This document shows, one piece after another, positions 16,622-26,358 of a stretch of DNA of 64,000 nucleotides (its first letter is position 1; every line of letters starts with the position of its first letter). Source of the stretch: Clostridiales bacterium (lineage in GTDB: Bacteria; Bacillota; Clostridia; Lachnospirales; Lachnospiraceae); contig JAJQIK010000018.1 in assembly GCA_021199255.1 (NCBI GenBank), positions 62,001 through 126,000 of the forward strand. The letters are read 5' to 3'. The notes under the pieces are model-generated. The model made no database searches and was not told where the DNA came from. It was given only the letters and a program-made list of their open reading frames with translations. A program made the translations under genes and the position numbers.

Positions 16622-16822
16622 TGATCATATGTCCCTTCTTTACACTATCCTTATCTTAACATTTTTTGACAGATTTGTCCTCGGTTTCCTGCAAGAAAAT
16701 GAGAAATAAGAATAAAAATAAAACAACAACCGGCAATTTAGGCGCGGCGGAACAGATTTTTATCCCCAGCCGGGACTTTCATCATAAGATATAGTAAGAA
16801 CTTTGACAGAAAGTAACATTTT

Positions 16823-17725
16823 ATGTACCTTTTTCTCAGTATTTTACTCCTTGCTTTACTCTTTTGCGCGCTGTTTACCCTGGTGCGCAGGCAACGCGCC
16901 GTCCAAAAAGTCCGCTCCATGACCCTGGCGGAAAAATATGGGCTCTTGCAGGAGCTTCTTACTCCCTTCGGTTACTACTATTGCGACAGGCAGGACGTGG
17001 TCTCCTCCAGAAACGACGCGCCCCAGCGTCAGGCCGGTTATACCGCGCTCTTTGACCGGGCGGCTCTGCATCTGCATATGGTTTTTGACGCGCTTCCTAT
17101 CTACTTTGATTATCAGGGCAGAACCTGGCTGATCGAACTATGGAAGGGACAGTACGGCATCAATACCGGCGCGGAAGTGGGCGTCTACTACGCGGACGGC
17201 CTGATAGAACCCTCCCAACGTTCCGCCGCCCATTTCAACGCAGTCGCCGATTCAGACCGGCTCCCCATTTCCTTTAAGCTCTGCCGCCAGACAGACACGC
17301 TTGCCCTGATGTCCGACCGAAGCTGGTGGCTGACCGCCTTTTTGGTGGGCGTATTTACGGAACCCGACCGGCTTTCCATGGATATTTCCATTACTTTCCC
17401 GAATACTGCCATGCAGTACAGCTTTGTAAAAGCGCTGCGGCAGTCCGATAATCCCTATCTGGATTACCATTGCCACAATCTGACAGTTTCCCTGCATTAT
17501 GCAAACGGCTGTCCGTGCTCTCCCGTCTGCCCGGACACCATCGGTCTTTACAGGCGCTGCCAAATCATCTGGGCGCAATTCTGCAACAAACTATTCTGCG
17601 GCCTTTACCGGACGATGGCCCGTCCTTTTCATACCACGCTGGATCGGGTTGTATTCCTCTATGAGCTTCTGCCCTTCCTTCTTCGCCGAATGTTGCGCCG
17701 CCTGAAAGGAGCCCGCCCGGCATGA
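16823..17725 (+). CDS. DUF4474 protein, membrane-anchored
   Basis: 300 residues. An N-terminal hydrophobic helix (about 1-21) is followed by a soluble region with the DUF4474 signature: GYYYCDRQDVVSSRNDAPQRQ, then MVFDALPIYFDYQGRTWLIELWKGQYG. The C-terminus is basic (RRMLRRLKGARPA). The function is unknown in the family. A weak GAAAG precedes the ATG. Its stop overlaps the next start (ATGA), so it is translationally coupled to a metallophosphoesterase, which suggests a shared envelope-related job. GC content is high compared with the GNAT gene and similar to its neighbours. Confidence 0.8.
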   Translation: MYLFLSILLLALLFCALFTLVRRQRAVQKVRSMTLAEKYGLLQELLTPFGYYYCDRQDVVSSRNDAPQRQAGYTALFDRAALHLHMVFDALPIYFDYQGRTWLIELWKGQYGINTGAEVGVYYADGLIEPSQRSAAHFNAVADSDRLPISFKLCRQTDTLALMSDRSWWLTAFLVGVFTEPDRLSMDISITFPNTAMQYSFVKALRQSDNPYLDYHCHNLTVSLHYANGCPCSPVCPDTIGLYRRCQIIWAQFCNKLFCGLYRTMARPFHTTLDRVVFLYELLPFLLRRMLRRLKGARPA

Positions 17726-18594
17726 GCTACCGTACCCGTCTGGACAAAGCCTTCCGGAACGCGCCCGTAATTCCCTTTTCCTCCCACAGCCGCTTCTGCA
17801 TAATCAGCGACTGTCATCGGGGAAACGGCACCTCCAACGACAATTTTTTTAAAAACCAGAATCTCTACTTTACCGCCTTAAAATATTATTATGCCCAGGG
17901 CTTTACCTATATTGAGCTGGGCGACGGCGACGAGCTGTGGGAAATGCGCAGGATGAGCCAGATTATCGAAATCCATAACCATGTGTTCTGGCTGCTCTCC
18001 CTTTTCCATCAGCAAAACCGTCTCTATATGCTCTATGGCAATCACGATTTCGAAAAAAAAGCGCCCCAATACTCTGCCCGCGCCTGCAGCGTCTATTTCT
18101 GTACGGATACCCAGCGCGACGAACCCTTATTCCCCGACCTGACCTTTCATGAAGGTCTCATTCTGGAAAACACCTGCAGCGGCGCCCGGCTGTATCTGAC
18201 CCATGGGCATCAGGCGGACTTCTTCAACTGCGTCTGCTGGAAGCTGGCACGGTTCTTAGTCCGCTACTTCTGGCGTCCGCTGGAGCGCTTCGGCATGCTG
18301 GACCCTACCAGCGCCGCCAGAAATTACACCAAAAAGGACCGAATAGAACGGTTGCTTTCCGATTACGCCGCCCAAAACCAGATCCCCCTGATCACAGGAC
18401 ACACCCACAGACCTCGACTCCATGAGGATTCCCCTTACTACATGAACACCGGAAGCTGCGTTCACCCCCGATGCATCACCTGTATGGAGCTTCTGGGAGA
18501 GCTTCTGCTGCTGGTCAAATGGACCTACGATACCAAGGGGGACGGTACGCTCTATGTGCGCAGAGAAGTGCTGGCACAAAGAAAACTGCCCTGA
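17722..18594 (+). CDS. Metallophosphoesterase (calcineurin-like)
   Basis: 290 residues with the full dinuclear metallophosphatase motif series: ISDCHRGNG (DxH), LGDGDELWE (GDxxE), YGNHDF (GNHD), LTHGHQAD and ITGHTHRP (GHTH). There is no signal peptide or clear membrane helix. The layout, with a long central helical part before LTHGHQAD, resembles the UDP-diacylglucosamine hydrolase/YbbF-like branch, but I cannot assign a substrate. It overlaps the DUF4474 gene by four bases and is followed by a strong terminator at 18649-18688, so the two genes form a closed operon. Confidence 0.87.
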   Translation: MSYRTRLDKAFRNAPVIPFSSHSRFCIISDCHRGNGTSNDNFFKNQNLYFTALKYYYAQGFTYIELGDGDELWEMRRMSQIIEIHNHVFWLLSLFHQQNRLYMLYGNHDFEKKAPQYSARACSVYFCTDTQRDEPLFPDLTFHEGLILENTCSGARLYLTHGHQADFFNCVCWKLARFLVRYFWRPLERFGMLDPTSAARNYTKKDRIERLLSDYAAQNQIPLITGHTHRPRLHEDSPYYMNTGSCVHPRCITCMELLGELLLLVKWTYDTKGDGTLYVRREVLAQRKLP

Positions 18595-18648
18595 AAACTT
18601 ATTCCATAGTTATAATTCATTGCAAAATCCTCGTCCGTATAATATAGT

Positions 18649-18688
18649 ATAGGAAGGAACATGGTAACTGATGTTCCTTCCTATTTTT
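18649..18688 (+). terminator. Strong intrinsic terminator after the DUF4474-phosphoesterase operon
   Basis: A perfect 14-base stem, ATAGGAAGGAACAT (18649-18662) with 18671-18684, an eight-base loop, and TTTTT at 18684-18688. Confidence 0.92.
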
Positions 18689-18830
18689 AGGTTTGCGCAA
18701 CCGCTTGTTCTTTAAAATCTTTTATCAGGCCGTTACGAATCTGTTCTTGGCTGTGCAGTCGCGCAATTGGCATGATGAATGAGTTTTGACAAGTAACTAA
18801 AATTTTTTATCGTAACAGGAGGAAAACACT
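18689..18830 (+). promoter_or_regulatory. Upstream region of the galactanase gene
   Basis: Contains TTGACA near 18786 followed by an A/T-rich spacer with no good -10 box at 17 bases, then AGGAGG eight bases before the ATG. A half-palindrome GCGCAACCGCTTG near 18695 vaguely resembles a LacI-family operator. No riboswitch is recognised. Confidence 0.35.
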
Positions 18831-20888
18831 ATGATACGATCCCACGCAAGACTACTAACATTCTGGATCAGCGCCAGTCTTTGTTCCGCCGCTTTGACAG
18901 GCTGCGGGGCGGCCGGCCAGGACTCTCTTTCGGAAGCGCAGACTTCTGCGGAGGCACAGGAAACAACGGAAACAGAGGCTTCTATGGAGGTAACCTCCTT
19001 TCCGCTGCCGGAGAGCTCGGAGGAATCCGAAATCTATATCGAGCCGATTACCGACCTTTCCGACGACTTTATCCGCGGTATGGACGCCTCCTCCGTCCTT
19101 GCGGAAGAAAACAGCGGCGTTACCTATTATAACTATGATGGGGAAGAACAGGACGTGTTCATGACCTTAGCCCAATCTGGCGTCAATTACATACGTCTGC
19201 GCGTCTGGAACGACCCCTATGACGAAGATGGCAACGGGTATGGCGGCGGTAATAACGATGTGGCAACTGCCGTAGAACTGGGCAAACGGGCTACCCAATA
19301 TGGAATGAAGGTCTTTATTGACTTTCATTATTCCGACTTCTGGGCTGATCCCAAAAGACAGCATGCCCCGAAAGCATGGGAAAATATGGACGGCGAGGAA
19401 AAAAGCGACGCCCTCTATAAATTTACCAAAGAAAGCCTGACGGAGCTTCTGGACGCCGGCGTAGACGTAGGAATGGTACAGATTGGCAATGAAATCAACT
19501 ATGGTATGTCCGGCGAAACAGATACTCCCACGGTCATGAACCTCCTGTGTTCGGGAAGCCGCGCCGTTCGGGAAATCTCCGAGGCGTACGGAAAAGATAT
19601 TCAGATTGCGGTGCATTATACGAATATCACGCAAAACGATGAAATCAATACCATCGCCTCCAATCTGCAAACCTATGACGTAGACTACGATATATTCGGC
19701 CTGTCCTATTATCCATTCTGGCATGGCACCATCGAAAATATGCAGGCCGTCGCCTCCATGATCCGGGAAAAGTATGGCAAGGAGGTACTGATCGCGGAGA
19801 CCTCTTATTGCTATACCTCCGAAGACGGCGATGGCTACGCCAACAGCTTCGAGGGCACAGAAGATTTAGTGGAGGGCTATGCCGCCACCGTACAAAGCCA
19901 AGCGACCATGATCCGTGATATCTGCGTAGCCGCAAACGAAGCAGGCGTACTGGGTATATTTTACTGGGAAGGGACATGGATTCCGGTAGGCGACGCGTCA
20001 GAGGATCATTCCGCTGTCTGGGAAACCTGCGGAAGCGGCTGGGCAAGCAGCTATGCCGGCGACTATGACCCGGAAGACGCAGGCCTATATTACGGCGGTT
20101 GTTCCTGGGACAATCAGGCAATGTTCGATTTTGACGGTTATCCTCTGACTTCCCTGAATGTATTTAAGTATCTAAAATATGGCTCCACCGCGCCCTTATC
20201 TGTTGATTATATTCCCGAAATTTCCGTCACCTGTAATATCGGAGATGAACTGGAGCTTCCCGAAACAATAGAAGTGATCTACAACGACCGCTCCGTCAAG
20301 GAACAGGCGGCCGTTGTCTGGGAGGAAACGCAGGCTGCCGCCATCGATACCAATACAGGCGGTTCCTACGAGGTAACCGGCGCGCTGGAAGACGGCACGG
20401 GCGTTACCTGCCGGATTCAGGTCGAAATGGTGAATTACGTGCAGAATCCAGGCTTTGAGGACAGCGATACCTCCATGTGGGACATTTCCTATACGGGCGA
20501 CGCGAATCCCACAGATTTTCAGGTAAAAGCAGACGACGCCTATACTGGCGAGACGGCTTTTCATTTTTGGTCAGGGGATTCTGATATGGACTTTTCTATC
20601 CAGCAGGAATTAACAGATTTGGAGCCGGGCACCTACCAGCTTTCCGTTTACGCTCAAGGCGGCGATTTGTCCGAAGACTCCGTATTAGAATTATATGCGA
20701 TTGCCAATGGAGAAGAACAAAACGTTTCCTTTATGGTAACCGGTTGGGCCGACTGGCAGAATCCTGCGATCCCGGAAATCAAGATTACCGACGGTTCTCT
20801 TACCATCGGCGTGCGAATAAAATGCAATGCCGCAAGCTGGGGCACGGTGGACGACTTCACCTTAAACAAACTTTCTGATGAGACATAA
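18831..20888 (+). CDS. Secreted GH53 endo-beta-1,4-galactanase lipoprotein with Ig-like and carbohydrate-binding domains
   Basis: 685 residues. The lipoprotein signal peptide has lipobox LTGC with C25 as lipidation site, then an acidic Ser/Glu linker (30-70). The GH53 barrel (about 80-460) has FIRGMDASSVL, YIRLRVWNDP, and FIDFHYSDFWADP. Acid/base E221 lies in IGNEINYG and nucleophile E323 in LIAETSYCY. A bacterial Ig-like (Big_4-type) module follows (about 470-530), then a beta-sandwich carbohydrate-binding module (about 543-680, NPGFEDSDTSMWDI; CBM61-like). It would cut beta-1,4-galactan of pectic arabinogalactan at the cell surface. AGGAGG precedes the ATG. No sugar transporter or beta-galactosidase is adjacent. 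Confidence 0.93.
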   Translation: MIRSHARLLTFWISASLCSAALTGCGAAGQDSLSEAQTSAEAQETTETEASMEVTSFPLPESSEESEIYIEPITDLSDDFIRGMDASSVLAEENSGVTYYNYDGEEQDVFMTLAQSGVNYIRLRVWNDPYDEDGNGYGGGNNDVATAVELGKRATQYGMKVFIDFHYSDFWADPKRQHAPKAWENMDGEEKSDALYKFTKESLTELLDAGVDVGMVQIGNEINYGMSGETDTPTVMNLLCSGSRAVREISEAYGKDIQIAVHYTNITQNDEINTIASNLQTYDVDYDIFGLSYYPFWHGTIENMQAVASMIREKYGKEVLIAETSYCYTSEDGDGYANSFEGTEDLVEGYAATVQSQATMIRDICVAANEAGVLGIFYWEGTWIPVGDASEDHSAVWETCGSGWASSYAGDYDPEDAGLYYGGCSWDNQAMFDFDGYPLTSLNVFKYLKYGSTAPLSVDYIPEISVTCNIGDELELPETIEVIYNDRSVKEQAAVVWEETQAAAIDTNTGGSYEVTGALEDGTGVTCRIQVEMVNYVQNPGFEDSDTSMWDISYTGDANPTDFQVKADDAYTGETAFHFWSGDSDMDFSIQQELTDLEPGTYQLSVYAQGGDLSEDSVLELYAIANGEEQNVSFMVTGWADWQNPAIPEIKITDGSLTIGVRIKCNAASWGTVDDFTLNKLSDET

Positions 20889-20912
20889 GAGGCTATGAGA
20901 TAAGCCTCTTAT
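20885..20912 (+). terminator. First hairpin after the galactanase gene
   Basis: ATAAGAGGCT (20885-20894) pairs with AGCCTCTTAT (20903-20912). It overlaps the stop codon region and is followed by CACAAAAAA rather than a U-run; it probably acts together with the second hairpin. Confidence 0.6.
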
Positions 20913-20918
20913 CACAAA

Positions 20919-20949
20919 AAATCCCGGAAACGTTACGTTTCCGGGATTT
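20919..20949. terminator. Bidirectional terminator between the galactanase gene and gdhA
   Basis: Perfect 14-base stem AAATCCCGGAAACG (20919-20932) with 20936-20949 and a three-base loop. It is A-rich on the left and has U-rich ends in both directions, as expected between convergent genes. Confidence 0.88.
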
Positions 20950-20959
20950 GCTTTATAAG

Positions 20960-22416
<1,457 letters not shown>

Positions 22417-22421
22417 GTATC

Positions 22422-22450
22422 ATTATAGTATGGGATATCAAAATTCTCAA
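22422..22450 (-). promoter_or_regulatory. Sigma-A promoter of gdhA
   Basis: On the minus strand TTGAGA (22445-22450) and perfect TATAAT (22422-22427) are spaced by 17 bases. The predicted leader is about 105 bases long. Confidence 0.75.
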
Positions 22451-22503
22451 CCCTGATTTATCCCATGTAAGCATAAAAATTTTTCGTCCATTTTTATACA
22501 TAT

Positions 22504-22540
22504 TGTACAATAATACCGATGCACATGCATTATTGTATAC
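22504..22540. repeat. Inverted repeat upstream of the gdhA promoter
   Basis: CAATAAT (22508-22514) and ATTATTG (22529-22535), flanked by TGTA on the left and TATACA on the right, form an interrupted palindrome about 55-90 bases before the gdhA -35. It could be a regulator site or an AT-rich 3' hairpin of the upstream gene. Confidence 0.45.
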
Positions 22541-22580
22541 AAAATATCCGATGATTACCTGCCAAATGAAGATGCCTGAT

Positions 22581-23012
22581 TTACAGATATTCCTTTAATT
22601 TTTCTATATTGTGTTCCTCAAAATCTACCAACTCCTGAGCCAGCTCCATGGCTTCCAGGGTTGCAGGCTGATGATGTCTCATGGTTTTCCACATATCGGT
22701 AAGTCCCCGGCTGCTGCCTTGAATCATCATTTCCGCCAAATGTCCTCTGCTGATATTCAGCGCCGTATTGATGTGAATACTGCCTTTCAGCATCATATCG
22801 CTGATCTGGTTGCCCCGATAGGCTTCTCCCTGATGCTCCAATAGCCGATCCAATGCCATATTGTGGATCTCAGAATAACGCAAGGACTGTTTTGACAGCT
22901 CCAGCGAAAAGTCGTCGTCCCCTATTTTATCTAAAATGGTATCAATGGCAGTCATTCCCATTCGGGTGTTTTTCTGTATTTCTCTTAAAATCACGGCGTC
23001 GTCGCGCTTCAT
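22581..23012 (-). CDS. Uncharacterised all-helical protein
   Basis: 143 residues, predicted to be four or five long helices with regularly spaced Glu, His and Met: LREIQKNTRMGMTAIDTIL, RYSEIHNMALDRLLEHQG and DMWKTMRHHQPATLEAM. The pattern is reminiscent of ferritin-like or coat-associated helical bundles, but I cannot assign a named family. The ATG at 23010-23012 has AAGGAG upstream; the earlier frame start at 23060 does not. It sits alone between the SH3b protein's terminator and the gdhA promoter, so it must be transcribed from the short gap at 23013-23099. Confidence 0.65.
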   Translation of the reverse strand: MKRDDAVILREIQKNTRMGMTAIDTILDKIGDDDFSLELSKQSLRYSEIHNMALDRLLEHQGEAYRGNQISDMMLKGSIHINTALNISRGHLAEMMIQGSSRGLTDMWKTMRHHQPATLEAMELAQELVDFEEHNIEKLKEYL

Positions 23013-23099
23013 TCCCTGATCTCCTTTCCCGTAACCTTCCGCTTGCCTACATTCCCACACCCTTTATCTTTACCATTATTCCACCGCTTAATCAGCCTG

Positions 23100-23150
23100 C
23101 AAAAAAAAATTCCCCCGCCTGTGCCGCAAGGGGCAAAAGCAAGGGAATTT
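23100..23150 (-). terminator. Strong terminator of the SH3b membrane protein gene
   Basis: AAATTCCC (23107-23114) pairs with GGGAATTT (23143-23150), with further GCCCCTTGCGGC-type pairing inside. On the minus strand it is followed by a run of nine U. It lies eight bases past the stop codon. Confidence 0.88.
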
Positions 23151-23157
23151 CAAGCTG

Positions 23158-24441
23158 TTACTCTACATATTCTGATTTCACATAAGCGGTCTGTCCATTA
23201 TATTTAATCTTAGTCCAGCCATCTGCCTGCTTCATGATTACGTCAAGCTTTTCACCCACATAAGCGGTTCCCAGCTTTTCTCCGTTCTCACTGGCCGACG
23301 CGCGGATACGGACATTTTCTTTCACGGTAACGGTGCCTGTAACCTCTGCGGAACTGTCAGACGCCGTCTGCGTATCCTCTTCCTCATCATCGGAATCCTC
23401 TGCGGATACCTCGGTAGTCTCGGAAGGCTCTAAATATTCGCTCTTAATATATGCGGCCTCACCTTCGTATTCGATCTTACTCCATCCGTTGCCCTTTTCC
23501 TCCAGCAGCGTAAATTCGTCGCCCACCGCCGCCTTGCCGAGCTTATCTGCGGTTTCACTGTCAGAGGTTCGGATATTCACCACGTCGGTAGCCTTAACCT
23601 TCGTCACCACCACTGTAGTCTCCTCCGACTCCGTTTCCTCAGATTCTTCCGCGTCCTCTTCTTCCGACTCTTCTCCCGTTGCTTCGCTTCCTTCAGCACG
23701 GGCCAGGGCTTCTCCCACATTCTTATCAATCTCAGTATTCAGCTCCAATATGAAATCGACCAGTTCTTCATCTTCCGCCAGCATATCGTTGTACGCCACC
23801 GCTGCCCTGTTATTCAAGTCTACTACATCATCCTGCAGATTGACTTCACGGATATAATTCAATTCATTTTCGTCCTCTTCCCCATCTTCATTGATATAAT
23901 AGTTGCCATCCTCATCCTGGCATACATAATAGACTCTCATTCCCGGAATGGTTTCGTCATAATCATAGAACTTCAGTTCCGCATATACATATGCGATATA
24001 ACTTCCTTCCCTGGGGCCTACCTTTGTATAAATCTCCAGCGTAGGATATGCCTCTATATATTTGCTGGTCTCCTGTGCTTTCAGAATTTCCGTTTCATCC
24101 AGATGGTCTACCAGTTCGGACATCGTATCGGTGTCCCCCTCCACCATGGCGGTATAATACTTATTAAACAGCTCGTTAATCTCCGGTACTGCATCCTGCT
24201 CTAATGGTACCTCCGGCACGGCGATAAGATTGCCTGACATATCAACCTCTTCGCTTGCCTCTACGGTTTCTTCCTGCTCCGCCTTCTTCTGATTGGCATT
24301 TATTGCTATCACAACTGTAATCAATACACAGATCACCAATACAACAGGCATCACGATCTTGGAATATCGGAACAACCAGTTTTTAAGGATTTCCAGCTTT
24401 GCTTTAATGAAACCCTGTATTGTGTTATTTGACGTATTCAT
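23158..24441 (-). CDS. Membrane-anchored protein with two C-terminal SH3b domains
   Basis: 427 residues: a basic cytoplasmic N-terminus, one membrane helix (about 28-48), an NTF2-like or unassigned middle (about 75-225, NELFNKYYTAMVEGDTDTMSELV), and a long acidic Glu/Ser linker. Two bacterial SH3 repeats follow, about 290-350 (VVNIRTSDSETADKLGKAAVGD) and 370-427 (NVRIRASASENGEKLGTAYVGE). SH3b domains bind peptidoglycan, so this is probably an envelope protein with its C-terminus outside. No catalytic domain is seen. RBS AAAGG; monocistronic with a strong terminator. Confidence 0.85.
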   Translation of the reverse strand: MNTSNNTIQGFIKAKLEILKNWLFRYSKIVMPVVLVICVLITVVIAINANQKKAEQEETVEASEEVDMSGNLIAVPEVPLEQDAVPEINELFNKYYTAMVEGDTDTMSELVDHLDETEILKAQETSKYIEAYPTLEIYTKVGPREGSYIAYVYAELKFYDYDETIPGMRVYYVCQDEDGNYYINEDGEEDENELNYIREVNLQDDVVDLNNRAAVAYNDMLAEDEELVDFILELNTEIDKNVGEALARAEGSEATGEESEEEDAEESEETESEETTVVVTKVKATDVVNIRTSDSETADKLGKAAVGDEFTLLEEKGNGWSKIEYEGEAAYIKSEYLEPSETTEVSAEDSDDEEEDTQTASDSSAEVTGTVTVKENVRIRASASENGEKLGTAYVGEKLDVIMKQADGWTKIKYNGQTAYVKSEYVE

Positions 24442-24530
24442 TTACAACAACCTTTCTTTATATCCCTTGCCTTTCACTCAGCCACCGTTCATGTATGCGG
24501 CGCACACAATCATAAGGCTTAAAATTTGCT

Positions 24531-24558
24531 GACGCCATCCCCCTAAGGGAATGACGTC
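24531..24558 (-). terminator. Hairpin downstream of tRNA-Arg
   Basis: GACGTCATTCCC and GGGGATGGCGTC arms with a short loop, followed on the minus strand by AGCAAATTTT. It is immediately downstream of the tRNA. Confidence 0.6.
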
Positions 24559-24561
24559 TTA

Positions 24562-24633
24562 TGCACCCGACAGGACTCGAACCTGCATCAAAGGCGTCGG
24601 AGGCCTACGTTTTATCCATTAGACTACGGGTGC
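24562..24633 (-). tRNA. tRNA-Arg(CCG)
   Basis: A cloverleaf on the minus strand. The acceptor GCACCCG pairs fully with CGGGTGC and the discriminator is A. The anticodon stem TAGGC/GCCTT carries the loop CTCCGAC, anticodon CCG (reads CGG). The T arm GCAGG-TTCGAGT-CCTGT is complete. The D stem GTCT/AAAC has one mismatch. CCA is not encoded. Confidence 0.93.
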
Positions 24634-24642
24634 CCACTCATC

Positions 24643-24669
24643 TGTAACAAATGTTACAACTTTGTTACA
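24643..24669. repeat. Palindromic TGTAACA / TGTTACA cluster between promoter and tRNA
   Basis: TGTAACAAA (24643-24651) and TTTGTTACA (24661-24669) are perfect reverse complements. A third TGTTACA lies between them, so TGTAACA-AA-TGTTACA is itself a 16-base palindrome. The cluster sits in the tRNA leader just downstream of its promoter and looks like an operator with alternative pairings. Confidence 0.6.
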
Positions 24670-24682
24670 TCTTGATTATCAT

Positions 24683-24711
24683 ATCATAAGTGGGCACTGT
24701 TGTCCAGTCAA
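24683..24711 (-). promoter_or_regulatory. Promoter of tRNA-Arg(CCG)
   Basis: On the minus strand TTGACT (24706-24711) and TATGAT (24683-24688) are spaced by 17 bases, about 50 bases before the mature tRNA. Confidence 0.75.
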
Positions 24712-24719
24712 CAAATTAT

Positions 24720-25607
24720 TTAAGTAAAAATTTCCTCAATTTCCTCTTTTTCTCTCCGGTAGCGATACAGACTGTACGACAGTATTTCTTCCGGTTCCAC
24801 CTGCGTTGTATTGACGTCTTCCACCATTTGTCTGTAGAAGGCGTATTCATTCCTGCCGTCATCCGGCAGCAGCAATACCTCGTGAACCGAGCTGGGCAGA
24901 ATGAGCAGATCCGACTGCCACTGGTCGGCAAGCCTCTTCATCCCCTCTGAGTACAGCAAAGCGGCCGCCCCGTATAATTTTTGCTGATTGGTCAGCACAT
25001 ACAGGGGGAGATAAGCGTCCTCGCCCAGCTTAAGCCCCGCCGTCTCCGCCAACAGTTCTTTCATGGATACCAGCAGCTCCGGCATCCTCTTTTTCATATT
25101 GTCCCTGGCGGCGCGGTACAGGGAATCCGCCGATTGTCCCCACATGGCAAGGTGATGGTGATGAATCGTAACCGACGCCCTGCCCACCTTCTCTTCCTCC
25201 ATGGCATAATAAAAGATAATAGCCAGATCATGCCATCTGTAATAGGGCAGCCTGCTCAGCAGCCTTTTGTTTTTCTCAAAGCTGACAAGCTTATAAAAGA
25301 TTCTGTCCTTTACCAGTTCAAAATCCCGGAAAAAATCCATGTTCAAATCTGTCTGCGGCATCTGCTCCTTATAAAACGCCATGATTTGATCCGCCAGCCG
25401 CTCTATGGCAGCGCCATTTTGATATTCCGCGTACAGTCCTTCCAGATAAATCGTCGGAGAGATATTGTCTGACGCTTTCATAAGAATCACGCCGGTCAGC
25501 TCGATATCATTGTTCTTCGTTACCGTAGTGATTCTGACTTCATAATCCCTGCCCATTCTTTTGCGTAATAAATCCACGATATTTTCCGTAAATACATTGA
25601 AATCCAT
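24720..25607 (-). CDS. DUF5688 family protein
   Basis: 295 residues, soluble, with no signal peptide. It matches the DUF5688 pattern known from Lachnospiraceae: an N-terminal KNNDIELTGVIL strand pair and SPTIYLEGLYAEYQNG, the middle RLPYYRWHDLAIIFYY, and a C-terminal LYVLTNQQKLYGAAALLY...LLILPSSVHEVLLLPDD block. The function is unknown. The conserved YVLTN...GAA layout resembles proteins that report metabolite or plasmid-like status, but this is not evidence of function. It is a single gene lying between the efp terminator and the tRNA promoter. Confidence 0.75.
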   Translation of the reverse strand: MDFNVFTENIVDLLRKRMGRDYEVRITTVTKNNDIELTGVILMKASDNISPTIYLEGLYAEYQNGAAIERLADQIMAFYKEQMPQTDLNMDFFRDFELVKDRIFYKLVSFEKNKRLLSRLPYYRWHDLAIIFYYAMEEEKVGRASVTIHHHHLAMWGQSADSLYRAARDNMKKRMPELLVSMKELLAETAGLKLGEDAYLPLYVLTNQQKLYGAAALLYSEGMKRLADQWQSDLLILPSSVHEVLLLPDDGRNEYAFYRQMVEDVNTTQVEPEEILSYSLYRYRREKEEIEEIFT

Positions 25608-25666
25608 TTTCCCTCTTTCCCATTCTCTCCGGGCGGGGTCATTTGTATCTTAATCTGCAAAAACAA

Positions 25667-25701
25667 AGACAATGGCTGCGCTGCTTACGCTTCCATTGTC
25701 T
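25667..25701 (-). terminator. Terminator of efp
   Basis: AGACAATGG (25667-25675) pairs with CCATTGTCT (25693-25701), with GCG/CGC pairing inside, followed on the minus strand by TTGTTTTTGC. Confidence 0.82.
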
Positions 25702-25730
25702 TATAGGCTTGTCCTCTGACCGCAATATTC

Positions 25731-26288
25731 TTATACTCTGGATAAATATTCTCCGGTTCTGGTATCAATTTTGATCACCTCGCCCTGATCTACGAACAAA
25801 GGCACCATAACCTTAGCGCCTGTCTCCACAATCGCAGGCTTGGTAGCGCCTGTGGCGGTATCGCCCTTGAAGCCCGGCTCAGTCTCCGTAATCTCTAACT
25901 CTACGAACAAAGGCGGCTCAATCGCAAATACATTACCATTGTAAGAACAGATCTTAACCATCTCATTCTCTTTCACAAACTTCAACGCGTCGCCTATGGT
26001 ATCCGCGTTTAACGCGATCTGGTCATAAGTCTCTGTATCCATAAAGTTATATAAATCACCATCAGAATATAAATACTGCATATCTTTTCTATCAATACGT
26101 GCCTGCGGGCATTTCTCTGTAGGTCTGAAGGTTTTTTCAACGACGCCGCCGTTAATGATGTTTTTCAACTTCGTTCTGACAAATGCTGCCCCCTTACCGG
26201 GTTTCACATGCTGGAACTCAATGATCTGATAAACATTACCCTCAAACTCGATGGTAATACCATTTCTGAAATCACCTGCTGAAATCAT
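25731..26288 (-). CDS. efp: Translation elongation factor P
   Basis: 185 residues, the full three-domain EF-P: KOW-like N-domain with the loop [10 protein letters not shown] (modifiable Lys in PGKGAA), middle OB domain, and C-terminal OB domain with the family signature near VKVSEY-like GEYLSRV. It binds ribosomes stalled at polyproline and stimulates peptide-bond formation. The ATG has TAGGAGG upstream. It has its own promoter at 26330-26358 although it follows aroQ closely. The YjeA/YeiP modification enzymes are not in the window. Confidence 0.96.
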   Translation of the reverse strand: MISAGDFRNGITIEFEGNVYQIIEFQHVKPGKGAAFVRTKLKNIINGGVVEKTFRPTEKCPQARIDRKDMQYLYSDGDLYNFMDTETYDQIALNADTIGDALKFVKENEMVKICSYNGNVFAIEPPLFVELEITETEPGFKGDTATGATKPAIVETGAKVMVPLFVDQGEVIKIDTRTGEYLSRV

Positions 26289-26329
26289 AAAATAATCCTC
26301 CTAAGTTTTCACAAATATAATTCTTTTCT

Positions 26330-26358
26330 AGTTTATACTAAAAAGCATCATTTTTCAA
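26330..26358 (-). promoter_or_regulatory. Likely promoter of efp
   Basis: On the minus strand TTGAAA (26353-26358) and TAAACT (26330-26335) are spaced by 17 bases, immediately after the aroQ stop codon. Confidence 0.55.

Noticed and set aside
18690..18712. Possible CcpA/LacI-type operator before the galactanase gene
   Set aside because: Only a half-site-like match (GCGCAACCGCTTG); too many mismatches with the cre consensus to call.
24531..24558. Riboswitch or T-box near the tRNA
   Set aside because: It is downstream of the tRNA, a simple hairpin with a short U-tract, and no T-box core sequence is present.
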